Below, in pieces: positions 23,804 through 35,392 of a stretch of 64,000 nt of DNA. The stretch covers positions 1,302,001 to 1,366,000 of the forward strand of contig JAINVK010001445.1 of the NCBI GenBank assembly GCA_030068075.1, given 5' to 3'. Under the pieces are notes generated by a model. It was not told where the DNA came from and searched no databases. It saw nothing but the letters and a program-made list of their open reading frames with translations. The position numbers and the translations under genes were made by a program. Within the stretch, counting starts at the first letter, position 1. Each line of letters begins with the position of its first letter. The DNA comes from Paguma larvata (Eukaryota; Chordata; Mammalia; Carnivora; Viverridae).

Positions 23804-25255
23804 CTTTGTAATTAATATTTTCCTTTCAACTTTTGCATTTATCTTTTACCTTCTTTAGATCTAAGATTTAAAGAGGCCCTGTGTCCTAATCTAGTGTAAA
23901 TCCCATGGACCACATTTAAGACGTTGTGCATCCTATGCATTTAATTTTATCTACCTGCCCCACCCTATGCTCAGTGTAATCTCCTTGCAGCTCAATACCT
24001 ATTTAAGCTCAACATTCTTTGTTCTGACCATGCACTTCTTTATGTGACTGGAAAAAAAAACCTAGTATAAATGCCACCACTTTTAATTTGTAATCTTTAC
24101 TAGACTTTTAAAAACCTCCAAGATTAGTTGTACCCATCTACAATCCATTCAGTGTTTTTCTTTCTAGAAAACTATTTTGTATCATTTTCATTTTCCTGAA
24201 CCCTTGAATGTCTTCTATTTCCACATCACTCTCATATGATACTGGTCTTCTATTTTAATAAAAATATTAAAATATTTACAAGAACACTTTCAGATCTGCA
24301 TTACTGACACAAACTCTTCTATAAATTTTGATGTATTTATCGAGTTCTGTCCTGTCAGTGCGGAGACATTGTAAGGTCAATTTTCCTCATATAAAGAAAC
24401 TTCCTAACCCCTCACCTACGATAATCAAAATATCAATTCTCAGTTTTTTTCATACTACCAGCAACACTTGACAAATTCATAACCCCCTGCTCTTTGATGT
24501 AGTTTATCACTTGGCTTAAAGGATTTTTAATTTATTGTTTTTTTCTTCATCTTCATGCATGACTCTTTTTTCCTTTCTTGAAAAATTTCCCCCAATTTTT
24601 TTTAATTTTGGAGTTTCCAGAGTTCAATGCTTTCTATTTGGGAACTAAGTTTCAGAAATATCATATACTTGTTTTTGTTTATTTCTCTTTGGTCTCTCTA
24701 TGTACACTCTCAATTATAATTCTCTATTGTAGATATTCCTTTTAGATCCAGCTATGTATTTATTTATTCATTTATGCATTTTGGGGTCTAATAAAATCTC
24801 AATATTTCAATATTAGAATCCTTATCCTGTCCACCAACCAAATGTTCCCCACCTGGTTTACATGAGAACTCCGTATTCATAGAATCTAGATTGTTACCCC
24901 TCATCTCTATTGACAACAATGGAACCAGTGAAAATAATTCAAATCTAGACAAAAAAAATTGTCCTCTGCTTACAATTCTTCAGACTCTCTACCTCAATCA
25001 TCATCTTCACAGTGGTGTATAAATTGAGTCTACTCTGCTTATTTCTTCTTGGGCCTGACCTCCCACTGCTTTGTCTATCTTTTCAAAAGTTTCATACTGA
25101 CTGCCTTTCTTGTATTCAAACTGACCAAGAATGTCACACTTTAAGGCCATTGTCTGACTGTTATCTTTGCTCAGAGTAACTTCTCCACAGATGTCTATAT
25201 AGCCAATACCTTCCCTTCTTTCTTCTCTCATAAAACCTTACCTCACTCTTTTAAA
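23804..25255. other. Unassigned sequence, about 1.45 kb
   Basis: This is mixed AT-rich DNA. Parts near 23920-24130 have the texture of very old L2 or MIR sequence, but I cannot align them. The 74-codon minus-strand frame at 25007-25231 is not recognised. Confidence 0.4.
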
Positions 25256-25267
25256 AATGCAATACTT

Positions 25268-25480
25268 GGGGCATCTGGGTGGCTCAGTTGGTTAAGCACC
25301 AGACTCCAGCTCAGGTCATGATCTCACAGTTCGTGGATTCAAGCGCCGTGTCGGGCTTTGTGCTGGTATCTCAGGACCTGGAACCTGCTTCACTTCCAAG
25401 TCTCCCTCTCTCCCTGCCCCTCCCCTGCTAACCCTCTCTCTCTCTCTTTCTCAAAAATAAATAAACATTAAAAAAATTTT
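25268..25480 (+). mobile_element. Cat-type SINE with near-perfect TSD
   Basis: It runs from head GGGGCATCTGGGTGGCTCAG to tail AAAAATAAATAAACATTAAAA. Flanking AATGCAATACTT (25256-25267) and AATGCAATATTT (25481-25492) form a 12-bp TSD with one mismatch. Confidence 0.95.
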
Positions 25481-25559
25481 AATGCAATATTTAAGAACTC
25501 CCAAACCACTGTCTCTTACTGTCTTTTATAATTATCTATTATTACTATATTATTTTTAT

Positions 25560-25725
25560 TTTAACATATTTAGCTCAGTTTATGTCTATCTCACCATGCT
25601 AAAATGTTAGCTCACCATTGTTAGAGACTCTTAGTGTTTTGCTCACTGATGTATCCACAGAACCTTTAGTAATTCCTGGTAATTAGTCAATACATATTAG
25701 GTTAATTAATCACTTAATTAATTAA
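25560..25725 (+). mobile_element. L2 3'-end fragment
   Basis: The run of phrases fits the L2 3' end: AATGTTAGCTCACCATTG, TTTTGCTCACTGATGTATCC, ACAGAACCTTTAGTAATTCC, then a GTCAATACATATTA ending. In L2 these correspond to the TGTAAGCTCC, TTGTTCACTGCTGTATCCCC, CCTAGAACAGTGCCTGG and CTCAATAAATATTTG blocks. This is a pre-carnivore fossil. Confidence 0.72.
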
Positions 25726-26890
25726 TCTAGGATAATGCACAGCATAATTTTTAATGTTGAAAAATTTGCTTTATTTGTTTTTTATTTAATATTATATAAG
25801 AGGAATGGCAGATAACAAAGAATTAAAGTTATTATATTTAATTTAAAGTTAATATATATAAAAGGGTATATTATACCCTTTTCATATAGAGGTATTATAA
25901 CCAGAATTCCAATTAGATTCTGTTGCCTTTAGCTCATTTGGTAGGTGACAGAACCAAAATACTTGATTTTTAAATAATTCAACAGAACGTACTTTATGTG
26001 CTGTACTTAGGCTGTAGTTAATAGGATTCAAGTTTGGAGGAACAATTGTGTAGAATATGGACAGTAGGAGGTAGAGACAAGAAGGAAACATCTGACTTAG
26101 TAACCCATCATAGTAGCACCAAGAAAAAAAGTCATGATGACCAAGTGAGGAACACAGGGAGAGAAGGCTTTGAACTAACTCTTAGTAGAGGGGATATTCA
26201 GAACAGTAGACACCATGTGTAAATATGAGATAACAATGTATATAAAACAGACAAAATCTAATGGAAAGAGACATGGGCACTCTGATGTAGCAAATAAATG
26301 TGAGAATACCTGCTTGAAGAGAGCAAAAGAATTATTTTATTACCTTCTTTGGCTTTTCCCTAAAGTAACACAGCTCAATGCCTATAAAGTCCCTCACTCC
26401 ATGATTTGTTTCATGCAGAGAAGTGAAAAGTTATTTAGTGCCCAGCCTCCCCAGCCCAAGAAGTCCACTTCTTTTTCAATAATCCAAAAAATTGAGAAGA
26501 TTTGCATAACTGGTTAGTCTGGGGAACCTAAAAACAGGGGAAAGAGTAGGGGTTTGCAACAATTGGGTGTGGAACTTAACAAACGGCAATGGTGGCTAGT
26601 AAACACCTGTGGACTCCACCAACAGGTCTACCCATAAACTTCATTGGAGGTATCACTTGCTTATACCCTCAAATAGTACACATGTGCCCCCAGCAAATCA
26701 TGTCCCCAGTTGACCCTGTAGCCAGTGCTCCACATGTTCATGCACACAGTGGGCTAATACCTCTACAGATTATGTACAAAGAAAATAAATTACCCACTGA
26801 AAAGGTCTGAGAGACTCCCCAGAATCCATAAAACGATGAACTGGTAATTTTTTTTTTCTTTTTGGAAGACACTTGTTTCTTCCAATGCAA
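25726..26890. other. AT-rich unassigned sequence
   Basis: I did not recognise a family. The 100-codon plus-strand frame at 26215-26517 and the frame at 26589-26810 show no protein motif. The right end may belong to the 5' part of the old L1-like element that follows. Confidence 0.35.
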
Positions 26891-27885
26891 AGATATCAAT
26901 GGAAAACTTCAAAAAGCACAAACAGTCAAAGAAACATAACACCATCAAAAGTACAAAATAATTATAATTAGCTGACACCAAAGAAATAGAGAACTATGAA
27001 TCGCCCAACCAAAAATTTTACCAAATAAAAATTCTAGAGCTGGAAAATGCAATAATTAAAATGAAAAATACAATGGAAACAACAAACAACATCCTGGATC
27101 AGGAAGAAAAAAAGAATTTCTAAATTTGAAGATAAGTAATTTGAAATTATACAGCAGGAAAAAAAAAAGACTGGAAAAGACCTAAAAAAAACCTACAGAA
27201 GTTTCCTATGTCATTATGCAAACCACCATACATACTATCATAGCTTCAGAAGGAAAAAACGAAAACTTATTTAAAGAGTTAATGAGGGAGAAAAAAGAGT
27301 AAAACATCCTAAATTTTGAGTGCAATATGGAAATCCAAGTTCAAGAATCTCAAAAGACCCTATGTTTATAGCAGCACTATTTATAATAGCTAAGATATGG
27401 AAGTTCCCCAAGTGTACACTGATTGATGAATGGATAAAGAAGATGTGGTATATATATGCAATGAAATATTATTCAGCCATGAAAAATAATGAAGTCTTGC
27501 TATTTGCAATGACATGGATGGGGATACAGAGTATAATGCTAAGTGAAATAAGTCACTCAGAGAAAGACAAATGCATGATTTCACTCATATGCGGAATTTA
27601 AGAAACAGAAGAAATAACAAAGGCATAAAAGGGAGAGAGAAATTAAGAAACAGATTCTTAAGTATAGAAAACAAACTGATGGTTATAAGAGAAGAGGAGG
27701 TTGGGGTGATAGGTTAAATAGATTATGGGGATTAATTAGTGCACTTGTGATGAGCACTGTTATATGGGTGTTAGATGGAAGTGTTGAATCACTTTATTGC
27801 ACACCTGAAACTAATGCAACACTATGTTAACTGGAATTAAAATAAAAACTTAAAACTGTAAGTAAGTAAATAAATAGAAACAGAA
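26891..27885 (+). mobile_element. Old L1 (or HAL1/L1 composite): ORF1-like part joined to L1 3' end
   Basis: At 26985-27320 the sequence reads as an ORF1-type coiled-coil region (ATAAAAATTCTAGAGCTGGAA and following). HAL1, the ORF1-only LINE, has a similar region. At 27345-27885 it is clearly the L1 ORF2 C-terminus and 3'UTR. The 93-codon frame at 27320-27601 ends at the usual ORF2 stop position. The rest of ORF2 is missing. A degenerate A-rich tail ends it near 27885. Confidence 0.75.
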
Positions 27886-28034
27886 AAGATCACAAGTAGA
27901 ATCAGTCCACGGGAAATTACACCAAAAATACCATAAAAATGTTATTAAGGCATAAAAAAAGAAGAGAAAATTGAAATAATCAAGAAAAACGTGACTCATC
28001 ATGCATAGGGGAACTTGTATACAGTTTTGCACAG

Positions 28035-28812
28035 TGAGTTCACCAATTTACATTCCCACAGATAGAGCACAAAACTCCCCTTCCCTCCGCATCCTTACTA
28101 ACACTTGTTATTTTTTGTCTTTTTTATGATAGGTGCTCCCAAAACTATGAAATGATACCTACTGGGCTGGATTTGAAATTCCCCATTGATAAGTGATTTC
28201 AGGGAAATTATCATCTCTGTTGGCCATCTGTATGATCTTTTTGGAAGAAAATCTATTCAGGTTCTGCACTCACTTTGAAATCAATTATTTTTTGGTGTTG
28301 AGTTATATAAGTTCTTTATATGTTGTGAATATTAAGCTTTTATCAGATATATGATTCTCAAATATTTTCTCCCATTCACACTAAGTCACCTGTCTTTTGT
28401 TGATGTTATCCTTTCTTATACAAAAGCTTTTATTTTTGTGTATTCCCAATAGTTTATTTTGGCTTTTGTTCCCTTGTCTTAGGAGACATATTTAGAAAGA
28501 TGTTACTATGACCAAGGTCCACGATTTTTCCTTTATTTCAGGAGTTTTTAAGGTTTTTAATTTCAGATATAGATTAATAATAGACATTGAGTTTATTTTT
28601 GTGCTCTAACAAAGTGATCCAGTTTCAGTCTTTTGCATATATCACCCCAGTTTTCTGAACACTATTTATTGAAGAGATCATCTTTGCCCTGTTGTATTTT
28701 TTTGCCTCCTTTGTCATAGATTAATTGACCATAGAAGCATGAGTTTATTTCTGGGTTCACTATCTTGTTCCATTAATTTATGTTCTATTTTTGTGCCAGT
28801 AGCATACTGCTT
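28035..28812 (-). mobile_element. Old minus-strand L1, left part, split by a younger L1
   Basis: The complement is L1 ORF2 from the fingers-and-palm-distal region to near the C-terminal cysteine block. It stops exactly at the target site of the full-length L1 at 28827-35415 and resumes at 35430. The two parts read continuously once that element and one 14-bp TSD copy are removed. Confidence 0.88.
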
Positions 28813-28826
28813 GAAATATGCTAAGA
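28813..28826. repeat. 5' target-site duplication of the young L1
   Basis: GAAATATGCTAAGA here is repeated exactly at 35416-35429. The bottom-strand nick implied at its left edge is TTTC/AAG, one change from the L1 endonuclease preference TTTT/AA. Confidence 0.95.
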
Positions 28827-28839
28827 GGAGGAGGAGGGG

Positions 28840-28850
28840 CAAAATGGCGG
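28840..28850 (+). promoter_or_regulatory. YY1-like site at the L1 5' end
   Basis: CAAAATGGCGG lies 14 bases from the L1 start. It fits the YY1 core (AAnATGGCGG) and the position of the YY1 site in the human L1 5'UTR, where it sets accurate transcription start. The older L1 at 62466 has a related AAAGATGGCAGC in the same place. Confidence 0.65.
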
Positions 28851-29255
28851 AGGAGTAGGGGGCTCCAGTATTTCGCTTGCCCTTTAAAGGGGGACGACTG
28901 AAACCATTGTCTCTCTCAACTCCAAAAATCGGGGGGGAAAGGTGCTACAGCGGACAAGAAACAGAGGCGAAAACAGACACGGCCCAACTAAACGGTGAGT
29001 TTATCTGGGTCGGATAAAACGAACTCGAACTCGGTAAGTTGAGCTGAGGGGAGGGTGAGCATCTTCGGAGATAGCTGGGAGAGTGCCGTTAGAACAACAT
29101 CTGAACGAGAGGGCCAGAGCAGGTGAGTCCGCTACCATCCAGCCCCTAAATGCAGGGCCTTTGAAGAGAAGTTCAGTGGCAAACAGCAGCACTATCCGCA
29201 CGCTGTCGGGACTGCGCCAACCCCGTCCCGAGCCGAGGGACGCGCGCCCCGGGGG

Positions 29256-29590
29256 GACTGGCAGCGGGGACGCGGGCAGCGCCACCAGCCGAACTCCTCT
29301 AACCCCGGCACAATTATAACGAAATCGGGGGTGGCAGACGGCTGCCTCACCGCGCCACCCTCACCCAACGCCTCCGGGGCGCGCGCGCTGCCGGGACAGG
29401 CAGCGGGGACCCAGGTGGCGGCTCCTGCGGAGCACCTCTAAACCCTGCACAGTTACAGCCAAATCGGGGGGTAGCAGACGGCCGCGCCACCGCGCCACCC
29501 TCGCCCAGCGCCTCCGGGCACGCATGCCGCCGCCGCCGCCGGGACTGGCAGCAGGGACCCAGGCAGCCCCAGGCGGCGGCTCCAGTAAAC
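29256..29590 (+). repeat. CpG-rich tandem monomers in the young L1 5'UTR
   Basis: Two full units and a partial third start at GACTGGCAGCGGGGA (29256), GACAGGCAGCGGGGA (29395) and GACTGGCAGCAGGGA (29543), giving periods of 139 and 148 bp. Shared landmarks in each are CCTCTAAACCC-type, AAATCGGGGG, GCAGACGGC and CGCCTCCGGG. The units are far richer in CpG than the rest of the window. By analogy with mouse L1 monomers they probably form the internal promoter. Confidence 0.85.
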
Positions 29591-30400
29591 CACACTAGGG
29601 CGGCGCTGGCAGTGGAGAGAGAACAGAAATAAAGGGGCATATAAAGCCTCCAGACTGGTGGCGCGGGTCTGGAGAGATGCCATTGTTGTCTCACAAGCCA
29701 GGAAGTCACCCCAGAAGCCATCCCTGCAGCAGTGGAGGCCGGACCCGCCTACACTAAACCATGCCCCTCCCAAACTATCAGCAGGAGCGAATGATCCAAG
29801 TGGAGATTGCTGCCTGGAGTAACGCCAGTCATTTCTTCCTTTTAAATTTATCCCTCCCTTTCTCATTCCTACCAATCCCCATCCCTGAGCTGGTCATCCA
29901 GGGTACTGACGGCTTAATCATTTTTTTGTTTTTTTGTTTTTCTGTTTTTTTTTTTTTTAACCCACTCTTTGAGGACATGTCCTACAACCTCTTCTTTACT
30001 TCCCTAGCCCTTTTTCTGGAATAACCAGGCCGTTTAAGTTCATCTAGACGACATCGATCTTTATTCCTTTTCCCTCGCACCTGGTCTTATTCTGATTTCT
30101 ATCAGTCTGGATTAAACCCTTTAGTCGCTCTACCTGGGCAAAGTTCATTTCCTTCTTCTCCCTGCACGAGTCATTCTGTCTATATATGCTCTGCTACCAG
30201 CACACTACATATCCTGTCCTTAACATGTAGCTGTTACTTCAGGACATTGCCCTCAGAGAGTCACTTGATATTTTTTTCTGTTGTGAACTGCTTGGCTGGA
30301 CCACTTGTCGGTACCTTTGAGTATTTCTGTGTTCTGTGTGTCTGTCAGTTTTCCTTTCAAGGGCAACTTCAAGAACCAACCCATAACACGTCCAGCCAAA

Positions 30401-31294
30401 ATGACGAGACAGAAGAATTCTCCTCAAAAGAATCTACAAGAAGCAGTGACAGCTCAAGAATTAATGAAAACAGATATAAGCAACATAACAGAACTTGAAT
30501 ATAGAATGATAATCATAAAACTAATTGCTGGCCTTGAAAAAAGCTTAGATGAATGCAAAGGGTCCCGCGCAGCAGAGTTCAAGGACCTTAAAAACGGTCA
30601 GGAAGAATTAAAGAAGACATTGGAAGAAATACAGGGGAAACTGGAAGCAGCCACAGTACGGATTGAAGAGGTAGAGGAAAGGGTTAGCGCATTAGAAGAC
30701 AAAATCATTGAAAAAGAGGAAGCAGATAAAAAGAGAGAGAAGCTGATCCAGGAACAGGAAAGGAGAATTCGAGAGCTGAGCGATGCACTCAAAAGAAACA
30801 ATATCCGTATCATAGGAGTTCCAGAGGAAGAAGAGAGAGAGAAAGGAGTCGAAGGGGTTCTTGAACAAATCATTGCTGAGAACTTCCTCAACATGAGGAA
30901 GGAAACGGGCATGGAAATCCAAGAGGCACAGAGAACTCCCCTCAGACGTAACTTGAATAGACCTTCTGCACGGCACATCATAGTGAAGCTGGCAAAATAC
31001 AAAGATAGGGAGAGAATCCTGAAAGCAGCTAGGGACAAAAGAACCCTAACATACAAAGGGAGACCTATAAGGGTAGTAGCAGACTTATCTACAGAAACTT
31101 GGCAAGCCAGAAAGGAATGGCAGGATATCTTCAATGTGATGAACAAGAAGGACATGCAACCAAGAATTCTGTATCCGGCTAGCCTGTCGTTCAGAATAGA
31201 AGGAGAGATCAAGGTTTTTCCCAACAAACAGAAACTGAAAGAATTTATCACAAATAAGCCAGCACTGCAAGAGATCCTGAGGGGCATTCTATGA
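30401..31294 (+). CDS. L1 ORF1 protein (RNA-binding chaperone)
   Basis: ORF1 encodes the trimeric nucleic-acid chaperone that coats L1 RNA in the cytoplasmic RNP. The 297-residue product has a short basic N-terminus, a heptad-rich acidic and basic coiled coil at about 25-130, an RRM beginning with the typical NIRIIGVPE at 133-141, and the C-terminal domain ([20 protein letters not shown] and following) at about 192-285. Human ORF1p is about 338 residues, so this coiled coil is shorter. The open frame extends upstream to 30305. I prefer the ATG at 30401, which sits in a CCAAAATGA context, because the upstream 32 codons look like UTR. The stop codon overlaps the first ATG of ORF2 as ATGA. No frameshift or stop is seen. 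Confidence 0.95.
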   Translation: MTRQKNSPQKNLQEAVTAQELMKTDISNITELEYRMIIIKLIAGLEKSLDECKGSRAAEFKDLKNGQEELKKTLEEIQGKLEAATVRIEEVEERVSALEDKIIEKEEADKKREKLIQEQERRIRELSDALKRNNIRIIGVPEEEEREKGVEGVLEQIIAENFLNMRKETGMEIQEAQRTPLRRNLNRPSARHIIVKLAKYKDRERILKAARDKRTLTYKGRPIRVVADLSTETWQARKEWQDIFNVMNKKDMQPRILYPASLSFRIEGEIKVFPNKQKLKEFITNKPALQEILRGIL

Positions 31295-34200
31295 AGACAA
31301 GGTTGCAAAGAACACAAACTGCCAGGGACAGCCTTACAAACATGAAACTTACAGATAATACAGTGACTGTAAGCCCATATATTTCAATATTAACACTGAA
31401 TGTAAATGGACTAAATGCGCCAATCAAAAGACATAGGATAACAGAATGGATTAAAAAACAAGACCCATCTATTTGCTGTCTTCAAGAAACTCATCTTAAA
31501 CCTGAAGATATCTTCAGATTGAAAGTGAGGGGATGGAGAACTATCTACCATGCTACTGGAAGTCAGAAGAAAGCCGGAGTAGCCACACTTATATCAGACA
31601 AATTAGACTTTAAAATGAACAATGTAATAAGAGATGAAGAAGGACATTATATAATAGTCTCAGGGACCATCCAGCAGGAAGAGCTAACAATTGTAAATAT
31701 CTACGCACCGAATTCGGGGGCACCCAAATTTGTAAAACAACTAATTACAAACATTAGCAACCTCATCGATAAAAATGTCCTAATAGTAGGGGATCTCAAC
31801 ACTCCACTCTCAGCATTGGATAGATACACAAAACAGAAAATCTCCGCAGAAACAATAGCCCTGAATGACACTTTAGGACAGATGGGCCTCACAGACATCT
31901 TTAGGGTCCTTCATCCAGAAGCAAAGGAATTTATGTTCTTCTCATCTGCACACGGTACATTTTCCAAGATAGACCATATTCTGGGGCACAGGGAAGCTCT
32001 GAATAAATATAAAAGAATTGAGATCATACCGTGTACACTGTCAGACCACAATGCTTTGAAACTTGAAATCAACCACAGGAGAAAGCCTGGAAAATATCCA
32101 AGAACATGGCGGCTAAGAAATAACCTACTAAAAGATGACTGGGTCAACCAAGCCATCAGAGAAGAAATTGAAAAATACATGGAAACAAATGAAAATGAAA
32201 ATACAACAATCCAAACGCTCTGGGACGCAGCAAAAGCAGTCCTGAGAGGGAAATATATTGCAATCCAGGCCCATCTCAAAAAACAAGAAAAATCAATAAC
32301 ACAAATTCTAACAGCACGCCTAAAGGAACTAGAAGCAGATCAACTAAAACAACCCAAGCCCAGCAGAAAGAGAGAAATAACAAAGATCAGAGCACAAATT
32401 AACCATATGGAGACAGAAAAGGTAGTGGAACAGATCAATGAAACCAAATGCTGGTTCTTTGAAAAAATAAACAAAATAGACAAACCTCTAGCCAGGCTTC
32501 TCAAAAAGAAAAGAGAGAGAACTCAAATAGATAAAATCGTGAATGAAAAGGGAGAAATTACAACCAATCCCTCAGAGATACAAGCAATCATCAGAGAATA
32601 CTATGAAAAATTATATGCCACCAAACTTGGCAATCTGGAAGAAATGGACAACTTCCTAAATAGCCACACGCTACCAAAACTCAAACGGGAAGAAATAGAA
32701 AATTTGAACAGACCCATAACTAATGAAGAAATAGAATCAGTTATTAAAAACCTCCCAGCAAATAAAAGCCCTGGACCAGATGGCTTTCCTGCGGAATTTT
32801 ACCAGACATTTAAAACAGAGTTAATTCCTATCCTCCTCAAGCTGTTCCAAAATATTGAAACGGAAGGAAAACTCCCGGACTCATTCTATGAAGCCAGCAT
32901 CACTTTGATTCCCAAACCAGATAGAGACCCAGCAAAGAAAGAGAATTACAGGCCAATATCCCTGATGAATATGGATGCAAAAATTCTCAACAAGATACTA
33001 GGAAATCGAATCCAACAGCATATAAAGAGAATTATCCACCATGATCAAGTAGGATTCATCCCTGGGTTGCAGGGCTGGATCAATATTCGCAAATCAATCA
33101 ACGTGATACATGACATCAACAAAAGAAAAGATAAGAACCATATGATCCTGTCAATAGATCCAGAAAAAGCATTTGACAAAATACAGCATCCTTTCTTAAT
33201 AAAAACTCTCGAGAAAGTCGGGATAGAAGGAACATACTTAAACATCATAAAAGCCATATATGAAAAGCCCACAGCTAATATCATTCTCAATGGGGAAAAA
33301 TTGAAAGCCTTCCCCCTTAGATCAGAAACACGACAGGGGTGTCCACTCTCGCCATTGCTATTTAACATAGTGTTGGAAGTCTTAGCATCAGCAATCAGAC
33401 AACAAAACAAAATAAAAGGCATCAAGATTGGCAACGAGGAAGTCAAACTTTCACTTTTTGCAGATGCCATGATACTTTACATGGAAAACCCGACAGAATC
33501 CACCAAAAGCCTACTAGAACTGATTCATGATTTCAGCAAAGTTGCAGGATACAAAATCAATGTACAGAAATCGGTGGCATTTCTATACACCAGCAATGAA
33601 GCAGCAGAAAGAGAAATAAAGAAGCTAATCCCTTTCACAATTGCACCAAAAACCATAAAATACTTAGGAATAAACCTAACCAAAGAGGTGAAAGACCTCT
33701 ACACTGAAAACTATAAAAAACTTATGAAGGAAATTGAGGAAGACACAAGGAAATGGGAAAACATCCCATGCTCATGGATTGGAAGAATAAATATCATCAA
33801 AATGGCAATACTACCCAAAGCAATCTACACATTCAATGCAATCCCAATCAAAATTGCACCAGCATTCTTCTCAAAGCTAGAGCAAACAATCTTAAAATTT
33901 GTATGGAACCCCAAAAGACCTCGAATAGCCAAAATAATACTGAAGAATAAAACCCAGGCAGGAGGCATCACAATCCCAGACTTCAACCTCTACTACAAAG
34001 CGGTGGTCATCAAGACTGTATGGTATTGGCACAAAAACAGACACACAGACCAATGGAATAGAATAGAAAACTCAGAAATGGACCCGCAAGTATATGGCCA
34101 ACTAATCTTTGACAAAGCGGGAACATGTATCCAATGGAAAAAAGACAGCCTATTTAATAAATGGTGCTGGGAGAATTGGACAGCAACATGCAAAAGAATG

Positions 34201-35265
34201 AAACTAGACCACTTTCTTACACCACTCACAAAAATAAATTCTAAATGGATAAAAGATCTGAATGTGAGACAGGAAACCATGAAAATCCTAGAGGAGAAAA
34301 CAGGAAAAAGCCTCTTTGACCTAAGACGCACCAATTTCCTACTCGACACTTCTCCAAAGGCAAGAGAATTAAAAGCAAAGATGAACTATTGGGACCTCAT
34401 CAAGGTAAAAAGCTTCTGCACAGCAAAAGAAACAAACAACAAAACGAATAGGCAACCAACGGAATGGGAAAAGATCATCGCAAATGACATATCGGATAAA
34501 GGACTAATATCTAAAATTTATAAAGAACTTACTAAACTCCAAACCCGAAAAACAAACAACCCAGTGAAGAAATGGGCGGAAGATATGAATAGACACTTCT
34601 CCAAAGAGGACATTCAGATGGCCAACAGACACATGAAACAATGCTCAATGTCACTCAGCATCAGGGAAATACAAATCAAAACCACACTTCGATACCACCT
34701 CACACCAGTCAGAGTGGCTAAAATGAACAAATCAGGGAACTACAGATGCTGGCGAGGATGTGGAGAAGTAGGCACCCTCCTACACTGTTGGTGGGAATGC
34801 AAACTGGTGCAGCCACTCTGGAAAACGGTGTGGAGGTTCCTCAAAAAAATGAAAATAGAGCTATCCTATGATCCAGCAATTGCCCTGCTAGGAATCTACC
34901 CAAGAGACACAGAAATGCTGATGCATAGGAGCACGTGTACCCCAATGTTCATAGCAGCACTTTCGACAATAGCCAAATCATGGAAAGAGACCAAGTGCCC
35001 ATCAACTAACGAATGGATAAAGAAGTTATGGTACTTATATACAATGGACTACTACGTGGCAATGAGAAAAAATGAAATCTGGCCATGTGTAGCCAGATGG
35101 ATGGAATTGGAGGGTATTATGTTAAGTGAAATAAGTCAGTCAGAAAAAGACAGATACCATATGTTTCCACGAATAGGTGGACTTTGTGAGACTAAGCAAA
35201 AACCAGGGGGAGGGGAAGAGGGGAAAGGAAAAAAAGACACAGGGAGGGAGGGAGATAAAACATAA
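31291..35265 (+). CDS. L1 ORF2 protein (endonuclease and reverse transcriptase), RT box altered
   Basis: The 1324-codon open frame encodes the endonuclease-RT that nicks target DNA and copies L1 RNA. An APE-type endonuclease at about 30-262 keeps N37, E66, Y138, D168, N170, D228, D252 and H253, the counterparts of the human catalytic set. The RT spans roughly 470-800. It has [12 protein letters not shown], motif A with D623 and then P624, [17 protein letters not shown], and an active-site box that reads FADA at 723-726 instead of FADD. The second catalytic aspartate is alanine (codon GCC at 33466). The C-terminal CWRGC...HCWWEC block is intact. The frame runs about 26 residues past the usual end, into the polypurine 3'UTR. 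A start at 31342 (M18) fits other L1s better than the first ATG. Family identity is certain. Loss of RT activity is inferred. Confidence 0.96.
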   Translation: MKTRLQRTQTARDSLTNMKLTDNTVTVSPYISILTLNVNGLNAPIKRHRITEWIKKQDPSICCLQETHLKPEDIFRLKVRGWRTIYHATGSQKKAGVATLISDKLDFKMNNVIRDEEGHYIIVSGTIQQEELTIVNIYAPNSGAPKFVKQLITNISNLIDKNVLIVGDLNTPLSALDRYTKQKISAETIALNDTLGQMGLTDIFRVLHPEAKEFMFFSSAHGTFSKIDHILGHREALNKYKRIEIIPCTLSDHNALKLEINHRRKPGKYPRTWRLRNNLLKDDWVNQAIREEIEKYMETNENENTTIQTLWDAAKAVLRGKYIAIQAHLKKQEKSITQILTARLKELEADQLKQPKPSRKREITKIRAQINHMETEKVVEQINETKCWFFEKINKIDKPLARLLKKKRERTQIDKIVNEKGEITTNPSEIQAIIREYYEKLYATKLGNLEEMDNFLNSHTLPKLKREEIENLNRPITNEEIESVIKNLPANKSPGPDGFPAEFYQTFKTELIPILLKLFQNIETEGKLPDSFYEASITLIPKPDRDPAKKENYRPISLMNMDAKILNKILGNRIQQHIKRIIHHDQVGFIPGLQGWINIRKSINVIHDINKRKDKNHMILSIDPEKAFDKIQHPFLIKTLEKVGIEGTYLNIIKAIYEKPTANIILNGEKLKAFPLRSETRQGCPLSPLLFNIVLEVLASAIRQQNKIKGIKIGNEEVKLSLFADAMILYMENPTESTKSLLELIHDFSKVAGYKINVQKSVAFLYTSNEAAEREIKKLIPFTIAPKTIKYLGINLTKEVKDLYTENYKKLMKEIEEDTRKWENIPCSWIGRINIIKMAILPKAIYTFNAIPIKIAPAFFSKLEQTILKFVWNPKRPRIAKIILKNKTQAGGITIPDFNLYYKAVVIKTVWYWHKNRHTDQWNRIENSEMDPQVYGQLIFDKAGTCIQWKKDSLFNKWCWENWTATCKRMKLDHFLTPLTKINSKWIKDLNVRQETMKILEEKTGKSLFDLRRTNFLLDTSPKARELKAKMNYWDLIKVKSFCTAKETNNKTNRQPTEWEKIIANDISDKGLISKIYKELTKLQTRKTNNPVKKWAEDMNRHFSKEDIQMANRHMKQCSMSLSIREIQIKTTLRYHLTPVRVAKMNKSGNYRCWRGCGEVGTLLHCWWECKLVQPLWKTVWRFLKKMKIELSYDPAIALLGIYPRDTEMLMHRSTCTPMFIAALSTIAKSWKETKCPSTNEWIKKLWYLYTMDYYVAMRKNEIWPCVARWMELEGIMLSEISQSEKDRYHMFPRIGGLCETKQKPGGGEEGKGKKDTGREGDKT

Positions 35266-35292
35266 GAGACTCTCAAAGACTAAGAAAAAAAC

Positions 35293-35330
35293 CGAGGGTA
35301 AGGGGGATGAGGGAGGGAGGAGAGGGGGTG
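35293..35330 (+). other. G-rich tract (possible G-quadruplex) in the L1 3'UTR
   Basis: Five G-runs (GGG, GGGGG, GGG, GGG, GGGGG at 35296-35328) with loops of 1-6 bases fit a G-quadruplex motif. Polypurine G-rich tracts are a recurrent feature of mammalian L1 3'UTRs. A further G-rich stretch lies at 35204-35250, inside the extended end of ORF2. Confidence 0.75.
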
Positions 35331-35392
35331 ATGGGCATTAAAAAGGGCACATGTTGAGATGAACACTGGGTGTTATATGTAAACCAATTTGA

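Noticed and set aside
29347..29875. Overlapping minus-strand open frames (124 and 140 codons) with high GC
   Set aside because: They lie antisense to the young L1's CpG-rich 5'UTR monomers. Their length comes from GC-rich composition and repeated units, and there is no recognisable protein.
30598..31317. 239-codon minus-strand frame
   Set aside because: It is a shadow of the L1 ORF1 coding strand. The Ser/Leu-rich translation is typical of the reverse of Lys/Glu-rich coiled-coil codons.
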